A stretch of 64,000 nt of DNA from the NCBI RefSeq assembly GCF_000350225.1, contig NW_005179187.1, positions 45,085 to 109,084 on the forward strand. Reading direction: 5' to 3'. Positions within the stretch are counted from its first letter, which is position 1, and each line of letters begins with the position of its first letter. This DNA comes from Chondrus crispus. Taxonomy: Eukaryota; Rhodophyta; Florideophyceae; Gigartinales; Gigartinaceae. The notes beneath the pieces were generated by a model. That model saw nothing but the letters and a program-made list of their open reading frames with translations, did not search any database and was not told the origin of the DNA. Shown piece after piece: positions 54,701 to 64,000 of this stretch. The position numbers were made by a program, and so were the translations under genes.

Positions 54701-55841
54701 GTTCACTGTCGAAAAACCGCCAATGAGACGATCACTTGGCCGACAATTTTTGAGTCCTGACTCGATGAGTGGTGCTCCGTGATCTATAGACGGATTTCTC
54801 AATGACGAGCCCGTCACCTCAACCACTTGACCAAACAGCCTAATACCACCACCTTTATTCGGATCTTCGTCTTCGGCGTGTAAATTCACAGATAGAACTT
54901 TCCCCTTTGTAGCCTCGAATATGCTTCCCAGCTCAACCTCAGTGTCCAGTTCTACATCCTTTTCGACGCTACCGAATTCTGCCATAATGGCTAGGCCAAG
55001 CAGGGTCATTGCTGCCCCCCAGAAGCATAGACGTATCCATGTCGCGTTTCGGTCTATTCCGGGTAGTTGGGTCAGCCTACCAGCCCGCGTCGGGCCCAGT
55101 GCCACCCGTCTTCCTTTTCGTGCCATGAAGCCATTAATCCTTGATGAAGCTTTTTGTAGCACCACAGCAATGAGCACATCGACAAGAATGGCCAAACCAA
55201 TGAGTCGGATCACGTTCCAAATTGGGGTGCTAAAGGGCAGTATGAATTCCAGGGACATGATGTGGAGGGAATGGGGAAGGCTTGTCAATGAAGTTTGATT
55301 TTTGAATAAGAACGACGATGCACGATAAACGCATCCCTGCTTCTGGTTATTCAATGTAGGCGTCGCGTCCAAGACCCTTGGAGAAGTGGCGTTGTCAAAG
55401 AATTCCTCTTTTCAGGTGTTCCTCGACAGTGCTCGGTATTGTTTGGCTAGGGTAGCACTTTTTGAATCAGTACACCTAAAAGTACCCGTAGACCCAGTCG
55501 TCGAAAAATGCATGAGTTAACTGTACCCTTGGTACCGAACAGCAACGGAGACCCAGTTGTGTTGATGTGCACTACACGGTACAGTAGTGTTGAAGGTACC
55601 AGGAAACAATTTGGACTTGCAAGGCATTTGTAAGGTGCCTAAGTTACTGCCTTTTCGTGCGCGTATTGTACTGGTATGGCTTTACAAGCTCTTTTGAGGC
55701 ATCAGTGTCATGTGCATATTTGACAGTCGTTTCTCTCTACCTCACGTTTCTGGGATTTGAGTGGCACTGATGCGCCTCTCCAGTCTCGTACTGTAGGAAA
55801 ACCTCGTTACCATTACGGGCCTGAGAGCTCCCTTGTCGGAG
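51700..55841. repeat. Segmental duplication, copy 1
   Basis: This block matches 59560-63605 in the same orientation. Identity is very high at 52560-55300, with an offset of 7745-7754 bp. The left margin contains indels. The block carries one membrane-protein gene. The GC-rich frames at 52200-53020 are conserved in both copies on both strands, and no product can be named. Confidence 0.85.
53390..55258 (-). CDS. Membrane protein with large ectodomain, paralogue 1 (622 aa)
   Basis: I chose the ATG at 55258 (MSLEF); the frame is open upstream but begins without an ATG. Two spans lie near residues 13-34 and 74-95, then a ~415-residue domain with several N-glycosylation sequons (NWS, NMT, NHT) and cysteines, then a span near 512-537 and an 85-residue tail rich in R and S. 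The topology suggests a large lumenal or extracellular domain. Paralogue 2 at 61135-63012 is closely similar. I recognise no known domain; it is probably a lineage-specific surface protein. Confidence 0.75.
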   Translation of the reverse strand: MSLEFILPFSTPIWNVIRLIGLAILVDVLIAVVLQKASSRINGFMARKGRRVALGPTRAGRLTQLPGIDRNATWIRLCFWGAAMTLLGLAIMAEFGSVEKDVELDTEVELGSIFEATKGKVLSVNLHAEDEDPNKGGGIRLFGQVVEVTGSSLRNPSIDHGAPLIESGLKNCRPSDRLIGGFSTVNFIERVLVSARETGIEFKRRTSSEGNMTEQIVATVPFNWSNCDEEEIKRQLWQWKNHTMVHRLIAVLSDMALGAGWNSAVALNMTREKRIEEIPVRIGSDDNGGLHPGSFVLRGWADIQHLIFRSLAGSEKVWVDLEPDLLRLAPQGPELQMERLPVRISGAEQMEFGLPYEDLQFKSVEWHGSLAVSAGSISELVHVYITDRGECAMGHFVCSCRLTFENDSYRIIQGWASEVQETEFRMNRKINVAQYARGLLEEAKDTMVYMSLYKTLPVRSLRVTGSRPQIFSMDAADEASSVKSFPVLPLDRSLSPKIGMGYGVRKTARAAINVWFIASAAGYAMLLMFFLLLCLFLRNELDIDVVTSLVRTQNELLQAPIDCKLASRRPLDIGIFQPEWSNGELHLGTLGENDRPVQAPDLSLVHSMPRLRRGQSKSVYTV

Positions 55842-56350
55842 TTGTCGAATGTGAACGCCCCCTCTTTATCATGTCAAGGTGGTACAGTGCCTCCTACGAT
55901 ATAGTGCTATAGCGTGACATACCTCTAGCTATGGCACTATTGGGGAGATGGCACTATATAAAGGAGGCTCAAATACTTAGGGCGACGTCACCCTCGGAAT
56001 TGGATGAATGAGGAACGTCACCCTTCAATGCCACCTCAATTGGGGTAGTCGCCCCCAAAACACCCCCAGGGCTAGAACTTCACCTCCCCAGGGGCATCAA
56101 AAGCCGCACCTGTCACCCCAAGATCCGCAAATGGCCCTATATATATTTGGGGACAAAGCACACTGCTAACACAAACACAACAAAGCCTGTAACACAACTG
56201 AATATCTTCATCCTTTGAGTACTGAACCATGCCGGATGATACACGTGTGAGCTTATGATAACCTGTGCCAGAGGGTGAGCCATAGCACTATATAGAGGGA
56301 AGCACTACTAAAGTAGGCACTATTGAGCGACCCCCCCCCCTGTACCGTAA
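55842..56350. other. Region with repeated CACTATAT motifs
   Basis: ATATAGTGCTAT at about 55898 and its inverse ATAGCACTATAT at about 56283 flank ~400 bp, with extra GGCACTAT copies inside each end. A C10 run is at 56331-56340. This may be a small MITE; the same motif occurs inside the element at 39.7-40.7 kb. Confidence 0.35.
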
Positions 56351-56883
56351 AAGGGAGTGCCCCCTGGCCAGGAGACAGGTGGAGAGGGATGTGCTCAGTA
56401 CGTGTAGTAACGATATCGGACAGAGCTGTAAGGAAAGGAACGTAGGGGAGATCGTAGAAAGGATGAGCGTTAGCGATATCCAACAGCAGTTGCAGACAGT
56501 TGATGTTCACTTCAACAAGGTTGAATGACAGTGATGTACAGTGGTCCTTACGCATTAGTGCTGCATTTGTTTGTGCCACCCTCCCAATAGTGCAGCCCCA
56601 GACGCCCGAACACGAAAAGCGCCACGTGTCATACGGTTCCGGCTGTTTCGCTACCGTCCGTATGTGTCTGTGGTGCAGGAACGATACCCTTCGTTTACTC
56701 TCTGAGGGCCGTGATCCGGCTCCCCCTACACTAAGTACTTCCCGTCGTAGGTGACACGACATCCATGTGTGCTGTGTACTACGTGTGTACGTGTATAGGT
56801 ATTATCACAGTGTCAAATATGTAAAAGCTACCTCTCGAGAGGTAGTCCGATCCTCTCTTCACCGATCTTAGCTTGTGCCCCTT

Positions 56884-57160
56884 ATGACTCCCGTTCCGGC
56901 AAAAAAAGAAAAAGCCAAGCGCAAGCACCTGACGATTTCGCAGAAGCTCGAAATCGCAGATCTCCTCCACAATGGACACCGTACACCAGCAGTTATGCGA
57001 CAGTTCGGCATTGCAGAGCGCACTGTACGCAAAATTAAAGCAACTACGCCATGGATGTTTTGGAGAGGATTCGCGTGGTGCAGAATTCACTTGAAATGCA
57101 ATCGAGTGATGAAGATGAGAGCGCAGAAAATGCAGTAGAGAGAAAGACTTATACTCCATG
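56884..57160 (+). pseudogene. pogo/Tigger-type transposase, N-terminal fragment
   Basis: The ATG at 56884 opens a frame with KRKHLTISQKLEIADLLHNG, then MRQFGIAERTVRKIK. This is the CENP-B/Tigger helix-turn-helix that binds transposon ends. After it the sequence moves to another frame (MDVLERIRVVQNSLEMQSSDEDE) and fades. No DDE core follows. Confidence 0.65.
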
Positions 57161-57369
57161 TCGTCGGGATCGCGAAATTGTTTGGAGAGCTGCAACTTTT
57201 GGCGACTGAGTGCCAAATTCCAGACGCTCTATCGTCATCATAAGTCGGCAAAGCGCGCATTTCCCACTGCGAAATGCAACAGAGAACCAACGCCGAGCAG
57301 GCAGACGTTAATTAGGGTGACCCCACCGCGCCTTGCCCAAAGTCACAAAATGCAGACAACTGTAGTCAC

Positions 57370-57854
57370 GTGATTGGATCTACTATATTTTAGTCGAGCC
57401 ACGCTTTGGACGATGTGGTGATTCGGCAGTGAACCCCACCGCGCGTTTAGCATCACACTTCTATAATGTTTTGGGTCACCCTAACTACTACAAGTCCGAC
57501 ATAGAAATAAGTTGTGAGATTGAACGCTCTGTTGAGGGGGCACTTTTATACTACGAACGAGCATACAAGCTCGGAATGGAAAAGTTACGGGGGAACATCT
57601 ATACATGTTATGCTAATGCCTCTAGCAATGAGAATATTGCGAAAGGCGAGTTGGGATTTCTACAGGCTATGTACATCAAGGGTCATAGGAACGTAGCGAA
57701 ACGCCTTGCGTATGCGTATTACTATGGCCGTGGTATTCCAGTGTATCCAGCAATTCTCTGCGCTTGTGCGGGGACTATGTCAAGCTCCATAAAGACTCGA
57801 GCGGCGACAACATTTGCCCTCTCATCCCTATACCCCTGGACCGCTTCCTATTAA
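57370..57854 (+). pseudogene. Sel1-like fragment
   Basis: The frame is open from a TAG near 57361 without an ATG. It shows ALLYYERAYKLGMEKLRGN, then FLQAMYIKGHRNVAKRLAYAYYYGRGIP, two Sel1-type helical pairs. It looks like an internal piece of a repeat protein and is more divergent than the array at 31-32 kb. Confidence 0.45.
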
Positions 57855-58122
57855 GTTCGTATTAAAAGATTAGGGCTGGCCAAGTCTTCCTCCTCGTCTG
57901 TCTCCTGTTCGAATGTGTCATCCGGATGATTATCCAGAGCGCCTGCTTTGACCTTACCCTAGGCCTTTCCCAACCGAATTTCCCCATCGTCTTCAGCACC
58001 ATGCAAAATCTCAAAACGGCGGCTCGAAAAGTGAGTGAGAGCTACTTTTTTGGCATGCATCTCTCTTCCAAACTTACCAGCCATTCGAGCAGTGCTGTGC
58101 ATCGATAACCTCGCTTTCCCTT

Positions 58123-58860
58123 TCAGACCTTCCGTGAACGTCGAGAGCCGTCGCGTCGAAAGCCGTGCGTCATGCACCAGTCGCATCGAATGAGCTGATC
58201 GTCAGTGGTCTCCCCGGCATCCACAAGAAACATGGACGGCCCCTCGCTACCTTCCGCCGCGGCATTCGGCTTCATTACCATAGCCGTTGACGACACGTTT
58301 CGCGTCCTGGTCGGAACCGCAGATGACATGCCCAGATGAACCACTCCCCAACCACCTGGCTTCATGTTCAGGTCCTTGCGCCGATGCGCAGCCATATCTA
58401 TTGGCGGGAGATCTGGCATCGTAAAATCCATAGACACGCCCTCGTCATCCATTCCATCCTCCTCCTCCCCCGCATCCACCTGCGTTTCCGTCGGTACAAG
58501 CGTGGTATGCATCTCCCCCTCGACCGCCTCCCCTACAAAAAGAAGGATCACTCTCAGGACTGGGGCTTCTCGACCTCATGTCCTCTTCCTCGGACGTCGG
58601 CACCCACATTTCCCTGTCATGGTCGTCCTGCACAGCGGCCGCATACGTCACGGCCTTCCCGTGGCGATCCAGCGGCTGCGTCGGGGGCTCGAGGTCTTCC
58701 TGTTTGTGGCACGATTTGGCGCGAAACGTGACCTCTCTTCCGCGGAAGTCCAGCCAGTACGCGTCGCGGTCATGGCGCCAACCGTCGAAGCTGGACACTT
58801 CGGAAGGTGTGGGCGCCAAGGGCGGGATGCATGGAATTTGAGAATGTGCTCGCGCAGCAT
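58123..58860 (-). CDS. Hypothetical acidic protein, possibly two frames
   Basis: Reading minus, one frame gives SSFDGWRHDRDAYWLDFRGREV and VPTSEEEDMRSRSPSPESD. About 58525 a CCTTCTTTTTGTAG sequence looks like an intron acceptor or a frame break. The other frame then continues with EEEDGMDDEGVSMDFTMPDLPPIDMAAHRRKD. The composition is more gene-like than in its surroundings. No family is recognised, and the 5' end is unclear. Confidence 0.3.
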
Positions 58861-59559
58861 GCGTTCGCGCTCGCGGCGCTCGGAGCGGGATAGGGCGGTG
58901 CAAATTCAGCGGCAGGCTCGATGGGGGGCTTTGGCGGGGGATCGGTCGCGGCGAGACGGAAAGCGACGGCCGGGCCAGAGAGGTTTGGAAGCCGGAGGCG
59001 GCGTGCGTCCGATATTGCGGTGGCGTGCATCCCCGGGGCGCGACTGATTGGGGCAGTGGGGCTGAGGGGGCGTCGGAGAGGGAGAGAGTGGCGAGCCCGT
59101 TTGCGGGGACGTGTGGCGCGGTAGCGGCGGAAGAGGCTACGCCGGGCGGGAGCGGGCGCATCGGACGTGGGTACAGTTGGTGTGAGGAGGCTGTTTCTGT
59201 TGTTTTCGTGGTTGGCGGCGGCGATAGGGGGCGTAGACAGCGGCGTGAGGGTGCTGATGGTTTGCAACAGATGTCTTGTTGGCGCGAAAGCTTACCATTG
59301 CCATGTTGGGAAGGTTCTGTTTTGGGGAACGTGCAGATGAGTTTCTTCGGTAGCTCGCTGTTCGGACCTAATGAAGGGGGGAAGTTGGCGGAGAGTTGCG
59401 GGTGATATTCTACCCAACGCGCCCCTCGCTACCTACTTCTCTGCCTGCACCGCCCAGCTCGCCGATTCTGCTCTGGCCGCCACTGTTGACGCCGCCGCTA
59501 CAGACGCCGCCGCTACAGACACCACCTCCAATGACATCCAGCAGCACACTCCTCCTGCG
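58861..59559. other. GC-rich stretch without a supported gene
   Basis: Overlapping frames on both strands are glycine-, alanine- or arginine-rich shadows. A short direct repeat (CCGCTACAGACGCC/CACC) lies at about 59494-59522. Confidence 0.35.
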
Positions 59560-62500
59560 TCCGTGTACCCTCTCGCAGCCACACACCGCCCTCCTCTTGA
59601 CGACTTGGCCCCGCCTCAAAAGTAGCCACCCGTCTTCACTCCGCCCCAGGAGGTAAACGCAGTCAGCCCCCCGGACGAGATGGCGCCCGCACCGTTACCT
59701 TCCTCTACTGTATGTGCGGATGGCCACAATCCCGCTTTATCCCCCAAGGCTGCGGAGACACTCCACAAACGCGCCCCTAACGTAAACTCTCATCCCTCCG
59801 CGCCTCCCTCCCATCACCTACCCCCCTCTCTGCGATGCGTCTGTGTGGTACAAGTTTGGGGTAGACTCGCTGTGCCTGAAAGCATACGGACATTCACGAA
59901 TAGCAACACTTATAGTACCCGAAACCGGTACGAGCTGCTGAACAGTTTGTGCTAAGCAGTCGTGTTAAACGCGACCACCCGATATCCTTCACCGGGCGTA
60001 CCTCATTTCCGTCGAGCATCTGGATTACCTCCATCGCCAGCCGGACCCCAGCGCGGCATCTGCGCCATCGGCTCTTCTTCAACAGCCCTCATGCTGACAA
60101 AAGCCAGGTCACCACCCATTCTGTCATCAGCTCCCCCCTGCTCCGAACAGGTACACACGGTCGTGCGCGTTCGTGTGCCCCGCCTTTGCGCCGCGCTTGA
60201 GCGTGCCAGAGCAAGAAAAGTCCAGCCCCGATTATAGTTCCTCCTTTTCTCTAAAACTACTGGTGCTGCGGCGTTAGCAGCTCCCCCCGTCGCGTAGCCG
60301 CCCCCCCACGACATCCTGCCACTGACTTTGTTTCTAGTCGATGTCGCAGTCTCCCTCGCGCGCCGACTTAGAAATGTTTCACAATTTCCACCGGCCCGCT
60401 CGCCGACGCCACGGACGCGATGTACTCGCCCTCCGCCGCACCGTACCGCGCCGGTCATGCCCCTGGGCTCGTCCAGCTCCGTGCCCAATGCCCACCTCGT
60501 CGGCAGAGCTGCCTTCAGTGAGGGCCCCGCGCGCCGCAGCCCTCTTCACGGCGACCACCTTCTTGCCCATGCGCGAGTGGCCCACGGCCCGCGCGAGGCC
60601 ACGTGAGAGGCGCAGTTGTGCCAGCGTGCAGGGTTGAGGGAGACGCGCTGCAGACGGGGAGGAGCGCGTCGCGACACTTGTGGTGCGCGGCGAAACGTGC
60701 CGAGGAAGGGAGCGGGTTTGGAGCGCCGATGATGCATGAAACAACCATGCCTTCAGCAATGCTTCCGAATGGCCAACACGGGTTTTGTGCTAATGGCCAA
60801 TTCGTGTAGCGCCCTTGGGCGATACAAAGAGCCTCAAGTTCAATTTTCCAACAGGTTTGTTCAGTTGCGGTATCACCGTAACACTGTTAACTGCAGTAGC
60901 GCCTTCCCCGCTCTCATCAAGTAATAGTCAGTTGTTCAAGTTTGGTGTTGTCCAAAACACAAAAGTTGAACCGTGATCTAATGCGGTGCGGAATGGCCAG
61001 CCGTTGTTGCGCTTGTGCTGCCATGGGGCACGTTTTCGTATCATCGATGCAAGGGGAATCGCCATACGTACCACACCATGTGCACCATTCACATAGATTT
61101 ACAAGACGCATTGAGATGAGGATGGCGAAACTAGCTAGACCGTATAAACAGACTTTGATTGCCCCCTCCTTAAGCGTGGCATCGAGTGAACCAAGCTTAA
61201 GTCAGGTGCTTGGACAGGCTTGTCATTTTCCCCAAGTGTTCCTAGGTGGAGTTCCCCGTTCGACCATTCTGGCTGAAATATTCCGATATCCAGAGGGCGT
61301 CGGCTTGCCAACTTGCAATCTATGGGCGCTTGGAGGAGCTCGTTCTGTGTGCGCACCAACGAAGTGACGACGTCGATGTCTAGTTCGTTTCTAAGAAAGA
61401 GGCAAACTAAAAGAAAACACATCAAAAGCATGGCGTATCCGGCGGCAGAGGCAATGAACCACACATTTATCGCCGCCCGTGCTGTCTTCCGCACCTCATA
61501 TCCCATCCCGATCTTCGGAGACAAGCTTCTGTCTAGGGGGAGCACTGGGAAACTCTTGACACTTGATGCTTCCTCAGCAGCATTCGATGAGAAAATTTGA
61601 GGCCTCGATCCAGTGACTCGTAGGCTCCTAACCGGCAAAGTCTTGTAGAGAGACATGTAGACCATCGTGTCTTTTGCTTCTTCCAAAAATTCGCGACCAA
61701 ATCGTGTCAAGTTTACCCTCCCACCCATACGAAATTCAGTTTCTTGAACATCGGATGCCCACCCTTGGATGATTTGATATGTTTCGTTCTCAAAAGTCAG
61801 CCGACACGAACACACGACGTGACCCATGGCGCATTCTCCCCGATCAGTAATGTACACATGCACGAGTTCAGAAATGGATCCGGCAGTGACTGATACGCTA
61901 CCATGCCATTCCACGTTCTTGAACTGCAAGTCTTCGTAAGGCAAACCAAATTCGATCTTCGTGTTTTCTACTCTGCTCTGCCGAATCGGCAACCGCTCCA
62001 TCTGCAGTTCAGCTCCCTGAGGAGCTTGGTATAGGAGGTCTGGTTCTATGTCCACCCGAACAATTTCGGAACCAGCAAGCGAACGAAAGATCAAGTGTTG
62101 AATATCTGCCCAACCCCGAAGAACGAAACTACCCGGGTGCAAGCCACCATTAAACTCGCTCCCAACTCGTACGGGAATTTCCTCTATTCTTTTCTCTCTC
62201 GTCATGTTTAGTCCTACTGCAGAGTTCCATCCTGCTCCAAGTGCCATATCAGAAAGGACAGAAATGAATTTGTGGACCTCGGTGTGGTTTTCCAATTGCT
62301 CTAATTGTCGTTTGATTTCCTCCTCGTCACAGTTAGACCAGTTAAAGGGTACTGCGGCGAGTACTAGTTGAATCACAGAAGTTTCTGAATTCGTTTTCCT
62401 CCTGAAATGTATTCCCGTATCCGTGGCATAAACACGCACGCGGTCTACAAAGCTCATTGTCGAGAAATCGCCAATGACACGTTCTTCACCTGGCCGACAA

Positions 62501-63605
62501 TTTTTGAGTCCTGACTCGATGAGTGGGGCTTCGTGATCTATAGACGGATTTCTCAGTGACGAGCCCGTCACCTCAAACACTTTGCCAAACAGTCTAATAC
62601 CACCACCTTTATTCGGATCTTCGTCTTCGGCGTGTAAATTCACAGATAGAACTTTCCCCTTTGCAGCCTCGAATATGCTTCCCAGCTCGACTTCAGTGTC
62701 CAGTTCTACATTTTTTTCGACGCTACCGAATTCTGCCATAATGGCTAGGCCAAACAGGGTCACTGCTGCCCCCCAGAAGCATAGACGTATCCATGTCGCG
62801 TTTCGGTCTATTCCGGGTAGTTGGGCCAGCCTACCCGTCCGTGCCGTGCCCAATGCAACCCGTCTTCCTTTTCGTGCCATGAAGCCATTAATCCTTGATG
62901 AAGCTTTTTGTAGCACCACAGCAATGAGCACATCGACAAGGATAGCCAAACCAATGAGTCGGATCACGTTCCAAATTGGCGTGCTAAAGGGCAGTACGAA
63001 TTCCAGGGACATGATGTAGAGGGAAGGGGGAAGGCTTGTCAACGTAGTTTGGTTTTTGAATATGAACACCGATACACGATAAATGCGCCCCTGTTCTGGT
63101 TATGCAATGTAGGCGTCGTGTCCAAGACCCTTGGAGAAGTGGCGTTGTGAAAGAATTCTTCTTTTCCGGTGTTCCTCGACAGTGCTCGTTATTGCTTGGC
63201 TAGGCTAGCACTTTTGAATGGGGTCACCTTCCTGCGTTTGTTCAGTACGCATAAAAATACACATAGATCCAGTCGTCGAAAAATGCATGGGTAAATTGTA
63301 CCGTACAGCAACGGAGACCCAGTTCTGTTGATGTGCCATACACGGTAGTGGTGATGGTACCAGGAAACAATTTGGACTTGCAAGACATTTGTACAGTACA
63401 GCCTTTTCTGCTATCTCATTTGTGTCATTTTCGTGCGCATATTGTACTGGCATGGCTTTACAAGCCCTTTTGAGGCAGCAGTGTCATGTGCATGTTTGAC
63501 GGTCGTTTTTTTCTACCTCACGTTTCTGTGATATGAGTGGCACTGATGCGCCTCTCGTAGGAAAACCTTTTTACCTTCACGGGCCTGAGAGCTCCCTTGT
63601 TGGCT
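59560..63605. repeat. Segmental duplication, copy 2
   Basis: Direct copy of 51700-55841 (see there). It ends near CTGAGAGCTCCCTTGT; the sequence after it is unrelated to the flank of copy 1. Confidence 0.85.
61135..63012 (-). CDS. Membrane protein with large ectodomain, paralogue 2 (625 aa)
   Basis: The ATG at 63012 matches that of paralogue 1, and the topology and sequons are the same. Most of the protein is nearly identical, including the third span and the whole tail. About residues 175-245 differ strongly: VIGDFSTMSFVDRVRVYATDT here against LIGGFSTVNFIERVLVSARET, with different residues around the NHT sequon and one NMT sequon lost. A second patch of change lies near 380-400. Both genes are open, so both may be expressed. 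Confidence 0.75.
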   Translation of the reverse strand: MSLEFVLPFSTPIWNVIRLIGLAILVDVLIAVVLQKASSRINGFMARKGRRVALGTARTGRLAQLPGIDRNATWIRLCFWGAAVTLFGLAIMAEFGSVEKNVELDTEVELGSIFEAAKGKVLSVNLHAEDEDPNKGGGIRLFGKVFEVTGSSLRNPSIDHEAPLIESGLKNCRPGEERVIGDFSTMSFVDRVRVYATDTGIHFRRKTNSETSVIQLVLAAVPFNWSNCDEEEIKRQLEQLENHTEVHKFISVLSDMALGAGWNSAVGLNMTREKRIEEIPVRVGSEFNGGLHPGSFVLRGWADIQHLIFRSLAGSEIVRVDIEPDLLYQAPQGAELQMERLPIRQSRVENTKIEFGLPYEDLQFKNVEWHGSVSVTAGSISELVHVYITDRGECAMGHVVCSCRLTFENETYQIIQGWASDVQETEFRMGGRVNLTRFGREFLEEAKDTMVYMSLYKTLPVRSLRVTGSRPQIFSSNAAEEASSVKSFPVLPLDRSLSPKIGMGYEVRKTARAAINVWFIASAAGYAMLLMCFLLVCLFLRNELDIDVVTSLVRTQNELLQAPIDCKLASRRPLDIGIFQPEWSNGELHLGTLGENDKPVQAPDLSLVHSMPRLRRGQSKSVYTV

Positions 63606-64000
63606 AATCATGAGACTATAAATAGTATGGACATAAATGCCCATGGATCAGGCCTACGTTGTACAGTAACACAGTGGGAGAAGGAGGCGTCCTTCAAGGT
63701 GCGATTGACACGTGATTCATGAAGGAATGCGTCATTGCTTTACTAACTTTTTGCGAACTGAAGGAATGAGGCATTCCTTCATGAATCATGAGTTCACAAA
63801 AAGTTAGTAAAGCAATGCCTTATTGCTTTACTAATTTTTTGCGATCTGATCTCGTATTGCCAAAAAAGGCCTACCGTAAATCACAGGACGAATCCAGGGC
63901 ATGGCTGAATTTAATGGGTTCAGCAACTTTGCTGCTGCCCACAGAGGCGCGTTAGTCATCCTGTACAGTGATTCTCAAGACTTGATAACAAGCATGGATT
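63606..64000. repeat. Interleaved inverted repeats
   Basis: 63713-63730 pairs with 63771-63788 (18 bp, exact). 63733-63759 pairs with 63791-63817 (26 of 27). The second arm's sequence also recurs directly at 63819-63845. No gene is seen here. Confidence 0.8.

Overview
The window looks like nuclear DNA of a red alga, most likely a florideophyte such as Chondrus crispus. This is an inference from the content: short, apparently intronless genes scattered through GC-balanced DNA, long gene-free stretches, and several transposon superfamilies side by side. No rRNA, prokaryotic operon or CRISPR array is seen. Many apparent open frames are GC-rich shadows and are left out.

Layout: 0.4-2.0 kb holds two decayed copies of a gene with a Vms1/ANKZF1-like zinc finger. 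From 2.3 to 17.4 kb there are nested LTR retrotransposons. A complete 12.86-kb Ty3/gypsy element (TE-A, 2714-15573, minus strand, 670-bp LTRs 0.9% apart, chromodomain at the end of integrase) sits inside an antisense ORF that belongs to a second, plus-strand element (TE-B, 3' LTR at 16771-17434). TE-B in turn cuts a PIF/Harbinger transposase. Repeats fill 18.2-21.3 kb, including a 21-bp tandem array, a CATGGGCTTGCA-type repeat and perfect palindromes.

22.4-25.8 kb carries a large Plavaka-like (CACTA group) transposase. 27-30 kb has two unrecognised ORFs, and 31-32.3 kb a decayed Sel1-repeat gene. 34.9-35.6 kb encodes a basic protein with repeated VKEEP-type motifs. At 37.5 kb there is a relic of a trehalose-phosphate synthase/phosphatase. 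At 37.8-39.4 kb lies a gene family member interrupted by an in-frame TGA, at 39.7-40.7 kb a TIR-bounded non-autonomous element, and at 41.7-42.4 kb a secreted polysaccharide-lyase-like gene broken in its signal peptide. 48.45-51.3 kb is a near-complete piggyBac element with an intact 700-aa transposase. The last 12 kb is dominated by a ~4-kb segmental duplication, each copy carrying an intact gene for a three-span membrane protein. Fragments of pogo/Tigger, MULE-like and Sel1 genes lie around and between the copies.

The most novel-looking signal is the paired structure of TE-A and TE-B. Both place an antisense ORF with the same start context about 55 nt from the 3' LTR, next to a polypurine tract and a small hairpin. 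In TE-A the tract and hairpin also occur at the end of pol, about 4.1 kb away.
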